Positions 60,986-64,000 of a stretch of DNA of 64,000 nt are shown in pieces (position 1 is the stretch's first letter; each line of letters begins with the position of its first letter). Position numbers and translations under genes: made by a program. A model generated the notes under the pieces. The model worked only from the letters and a program-made list of their open reading frames with translations, made no database searches and was not told the DNA's origin. The stretch is from positions 372,001 through 436,000 of the forward strand of contig CP115556.1 in the NCBI GenBank assembly GCA_030168595.1, written 5' to 3'. This DNA is from Methanomassiliicoccales archaeon LGM-DZ1. GTDB lineage: Archaea > Thermoplasmatota > Thermoplasmata > Methanomassiliicoccales > Methanomethylophilaceae.

Positions 60986-62764
60986 ATGAGGATCGCGGCG
61001 GTCTTGTTCGACAGATGCCAGAACAAGAAATGCAACAAGGAATGCTACAAGTTCTGCCCCCTGGTGAGGACCGGGGTCAACGTCATCGAGTTCGGGGAGA
61101 GGGGCAAGCCCATCATCTCCGAGTCCCTGTGCCAGGGGTGCGGGATCTGCGCCAACAAGTGCATGTTCAAGGCCATCAAGATCATCGGCCTGGCGGACGA
61201 GCTCAAGGGCGAGATGGTCCACCAGTACGGCGAGAACACCTTCCGCCTCTACCGCCTCCCCGTCCCCAAGAAGGGCCTCATCACCGGCATCCTCGGCCCT
61301 AACGGAATCGGTAAGACCACCGCCATCAACATCCTCTCCGGCATCGTCATCCCCAACCTCGGGAAGTACGACGCCCCTCCCACCAAGGAGGAGGTCCTCC
61401 TCCGCTACAAGGGGACGGAGGTGTACGCCTACCTCAGCGAGCTCTACGCCGGGCACATAAAGATGGCCATGAAGCCTCAGTACGTCGACAAGATCCCCAA
61501 GGTCGCGAAGGGGGTCGTGAGGGACCTCCTGTCGAAGTGCCAGGAGCGCATGGACATCGACCAGGCCGTGAAGGAGTTCGGCCTGGAGCAGGTCATAGAC
61601 AGGGACATAACCAAGCTCTCCGGCGGAGAGCTGCAGAGGGTCGCCATGGCCACCACCTGCATGAAGAGTGCAGACATCTACTTCTTCGACGAGCCGACGT
61701 CCTACCTGGACATCTACCAGAGGGTGAAGATGGCCAGGATCATCAAGAAACTGGCCACAGAGGACAAGTACGTGGTCGTCATCGAGCACGACCTCGCCAT
61801 CCTGGACTACCTGGCGGACAACGTCAACCTCGTCTACGGTTCCGAGGGGGCGTACGGTGTCTTCACGATGCCCAGGCAGGTCAGGACCGCCATCAACGTC
61901 TACCTCGAGGGCTACCTCCCGGAGGAGAACATCAGGTTCAGGGACAAGCCCATAGAGTTCGCCGTCTCCGCACCTTCGGGCGACTGGAACACACCCACGC
62001 TCATCGATTTCGAGAACGTCTCCAAGGACTTCGGGGAATTCAGGCTGGACGTGAACTCCGGAGCGGTGAGGATCGGAGAGTCCGTCGGCGTCGTCGGGCC
62101 GAACGCCACCGGAAAGACCACGTTCGTCAAGATGCTGGCCGGGGAGATCAAGCCGGACACCGGCAGCGTCAGCGGGGTCATGAAGGTCTCCTACAAGCCC
62201 CAGTATATCTCCCAGGACTATGACGGCACCGTCCAGGACTACCTCTACGCGGTCAACTACGAGCAGGCGTCGAGCGGGTTCTTCGAGACCCAGGTGATCG
62301 GCCCGCTGTCCCTGAAGTTCCTCATGGACAAGCCTGTCCGCAACCTTTCCGGCGGAGAGCTGCAGAGGGTCGCCATCGCCGGGTGCCTGGCCCGCGAGGC
62401 CGACATCTACCTGCTCGACGAGCCCTCGGCCTACCTGGACTCCAACCAGAGGATGGAGGCCGCCAAATGCATCAGCGGGATGATGGAGAAGACCGGCAGG
62501 TCGGCGCTCATCGTCGACCATGACATCTACTTCATCGACATGGTCTCCGACTCCCTGATGGTGTTCGGCGGGGAGCCCGGGAAGCACGGCATCGCCGAGG
62601 GGCCGTTCAAGATGAGGGAGGGCATGAACCGCTTCCTGAAATCGGTGGACATCACCTTCAGGAGGGACGCCGACACCCACCGCCCCAGGATCAACAAGGA
62701 AGGGTCCAACCTGGACCGCTCGCAGAAATCCGCCGGCGAGTACTACTACGCCGAGCAGAACTGA
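60986..62764 (+). CDS. ABCE1/Rli1 ribosome-recycling ATPase
   Basis: 592 residues. Two 4Fe-4S sites open the protein (CQNKKCNKECYKFCP, about 12-26, and CQGCGICANKCMF, about 51-63). Two ABC cassettes follow: Walker A GPNGIGKTT (about 107) and GPNATGKTT (about 373), signature LSGGELQRVA in both, and Walker B FFDEPTSYLD and LLDEPSAYLD. ABCE1 splits 70S-type ribosomes after termination together with aRF1/aPelota. Full length and intact. In a UAG-decoding archaeon it works with release factors that must spare UAG. Confidence 0.95.
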   Translation: MRIAAVLFDRCQNKKCNKECYKFCPLVRTGVNVIEFGERGKPIISESLCQGCGICANKCMFKAIKIIGLADELKGEMVHQYGENTFRLYRLPVPKKGLITGILGPNGIGKTTAINILSGIVIPNLGKYDAPPTKEEVLLRYKGTEVYAYLSELYAGHIKMAMKPQYVDKIPKVAKGVVRDLLSKCQERMDIDQAVKEFGLEQVIDRDITKLSGGELQRVAMATTCMKSADIYFFDEPTSYLDIYQRVKMARIIKKLATEDKYVVVIEHDLAILDYLADNVNLVYGSEGAYGVFTMPRQVRTAINVYLEGYLPEENIRFRDKPIEFAVSAPSGDWNTPTLIDFENVSKDFGEFRLDVNSGAVRIGESVGVVGPNATGKTTFVKMLAGEIKPDTGSVSGVMKVSYKPQYISQDYDGTVQDYLYAVNYEQASSGFFETQVIGPLSLKFLMDKPVRNLSGGELQRVAIAGCLAREADIYLLDEPSAYLDSNQRMEAAKCISGMMEKTGRSALIVDHDIYFIDMVSDSLMVFGGEPGKHGIAEGPFKMREGMNRFLKSVDITFRRDADTHRPRINKEGSNLDRSQKSAGEYYYAEQN

Positions 62765-62772
62765 GATCCCCC

Positions 62773-63662
62773 TCAGTCTGCCGGCATATGCCTCTCCCAG
62801 AAGGAGACGGCCTCCCGGAACCAGCCTTCCGCTTTCGTTCCGACGCCCATGCCGAAGCCGTGCCCCAGGCCCGCGTAGACGTGGACCTCGGAGTCCACGC
62901 CCGCCTTCTTCAGGGCTTCGGAGCGGTCCCTCATGACCCTCCAGTCCGCGATCCAGTCCTCGGTGCCCACACAGGCGTAGGCCGGGGCATCATGGCGGGA
63001 GACACGCGAATAACCGGTGTACTGCATCACCGCGGCGGAGGCCTGCGGGATGCGGAGGCCGTAAGAAGCTAGGACATCCGAATTGCCGAGCGCGGCTGCC
63101 ATGCGGGCGCCCGCAGAGCCTCCCCACAGTGAATAACCGTCCTCCGCGACCCCCAGCTTCTCTGCATTGCTCTCGATGACCCAGAGTGCGCGTGCGAGGC
63201 GTCGTAAGGGCATTCGGTGCGGTAGATCAGCGTGAATGCGTTGTATCCCAGCTTTGACAGGGCCAAAGCATGCGGGAGCCCGTCGTGGAGGGCCGCCACA
63301 TAGGCGAACCCTCCTCCGGGGCAGGTCACTGCGAACGGCGCCCCCTGCCTGCCGCTGAAGAAGAACAGCCCGGTATCGGCAGCGGAAGGGTCCCGGGAGA
63401 TCTCCTCCTCCGAGTAAAGGGGGATGAATATCCTCTTTCCTGCCTCGGCGCGGCGCTTCAATTCCGCGATGATCTCGACGGTCTCCTCCGCCCTTACATC
63501 GGTGTACCAGACGAGGGTCCTCGGGGTGCTGATCTCCTTCAGCGCCATCTCCGGGCGGACGCCGCGGCCGATCGGGAAGAGCAGCCTCCCGAAATCCCCG
63601 AAAGCAGGATCTGAGATGACCTCCCCGACGGCCGTCCCCGGTCCGATGATATCTCTGCTCAC
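62773..63662 (-). pseudogene. Alpha/beta hydrolase (esterase) with a frameshift
   Basis: The frame from GTG 63662 (SRDIIGPGTAVGEV) encodes an N-terminal region and TCPGGGFAYVAALHDG with the oxyanion GGG, then leaves its frame near 63190-63200. The continuation lies in another frame, with GGSAGARMA (nucleophile), TEDWIAD and GLGHGFG (His). The join occurs in CACGCGCAC, where adding one CG would restore DASHARALWVIES. So either a 2-bp loss in a CG run or a sequencing error. The GTG overlaps the stop of the aldo/keto reductase (GTGA). Similar enzymes are acetyl- or feruloyl-type esterases. Confidence 0.7.
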
Positions 63663-64000
63663 CAGTTCTTCTTCTCCTTCGAGCTGTCGTGCTGGGTCTT
63701 CCTCTTCTCGACCGTGTCGGCGAACCATTCTACCATGGCCGGATCGGAATGCGAGAAGAAGGAGCTCTTCCCGGTGTCCATGGCGGCAATCCTCTCCATG
63801 TCCCTGTCCGAGAGGGAGAAATCGAAGACATCGAGGTTCTGGACCATCCTGTCGTAATGGGTCGACTTGGGTATGACAACCACTCCGCGCTGAATGTGCC
63901 AGCGGAGGATGACCTGCGCAGGGGTCTTCCCGTACGCATCGCCTATCTCCTTCAGAGCGGGGTCCGAGAACAGCCCTCCGCGGCCATCGCCGAACGGGGC
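63659..64000 (-). CDS. Aldo/keto reductase, C-terminal part (start lies beyond the window)
   Basis: 113 residues visible, open to the window edge. AKR C-terminal marks are LKEIGDAYGKTPAQVILRWH, VVVIPKSTHYDRMVQN (the NADPH-binding K-S pattern) and FDFSLSDRDMERIAAMD. These TIM-barrel enzymes reduce aldehydes and ketones with NADPH. Here the substrate is not predictable. Its stop overlaps the start of the hydrolase gene. Confidence 0.85.
   Translation of the reverse strand, partial: APFGDGRGGLFSDPALKEIGDAYGKTPAQVILRWHIQRGVVVIPKSTHYDRMVQNLDVFDFSLSDRDMERIAAMDTGKSSFFSHSDPAMVEWFADTVEKRKTQHDSSKEKKNW

Noticed and set aside
60956-62680. Long minus-strand open frame opposite the ABCE1 gene
   Set aside because: Antisense shadow of a strongly conserved gene.

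Overview
The window is archaeal. It encodes a TATA-binding protein, the ribosome-recycling ATPase ABCE1/Rli1, an archaeal methionyl-tRNA synthetase with an EMAP-type tail and a GTPase-dead SelB-like protein. Many starts sit about 25 bp after a TATA box (leaderless mRNAs), and others follow GGTGA ribosome sites. TGA is the usual stop, TAA is occasional, and I found no recognised gene that clearly ends in TAG. With the gene mix this points to a methanogen of the Methanomassiliicoccales/Methanomethylophilaceae type (Thermoplasmatota), a group known to decode UAG as pyrrolysine. The lineage is inference.

Left third (1-21.7 kb): an accessory island. A translationally coupled cassette with a P-loop ATPase (1-2617) is followed by an A+T-rich block: a Sel1 protein, a transglutaminase-like protein and a four-gene operon read leftward (secreted GLUG/InlB-type surface protein, vWA protein, PP2C phosphatase, membrane-anchored kinase). 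The last three form a TerY-P-type phosphorylation triad. Next come an IS4/IS1634-like element, a five-gene cassette with three zincin-related proteins (one apparently inactive), two zinc-ribbon proteins, an ISL3 element with an 8-bp target duplication, a winged-helix regulator, an AbrB-like protein and a tyrosine recombinase. The recombinase lies beside the broken 3' end of a type II/IV secretion ATPase gene, so the island probably integrated into that gene.

Middle (21.7-46.7 kb): G+C-rich housekeeping DNA. It holds the truncated pilus ATPase and its Cys-rich partner, a U32 peptidase, pilin-like proteins, an alpha/beta hydrolase, a YkgJ-type protein, a methyltransferase, a PaaK-ACT-SelB-like operon, a large surface protein, a second PaaK, an AdoMet-decarboxylase-like protein, a PEBP protein, a large Sel1 protein, ThpR, a D-lactate dehydrogenase-type enzyme, a three-gene pilin-like set, a cysteine desulfurase, and PyrD/PyrK.

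Right third (46.7-64 kb): an insertion sequence with 18-bp inverted repeats and a 9-bp target duplication, whose transposase is read through a single in-frame TAG; tRNA-Cys; TBP; a secreted Ig/transglutaminase protein; a Fic protein surrounded by three AAA/DUF4143-type ATPases (one truncated), two with tandem-repeat arrays upstream; then a PHP protein with MetG, a MATE transporter, ABCE1, a frameshifted hydrolase and an aldo/keto reductase cut by the window edge.
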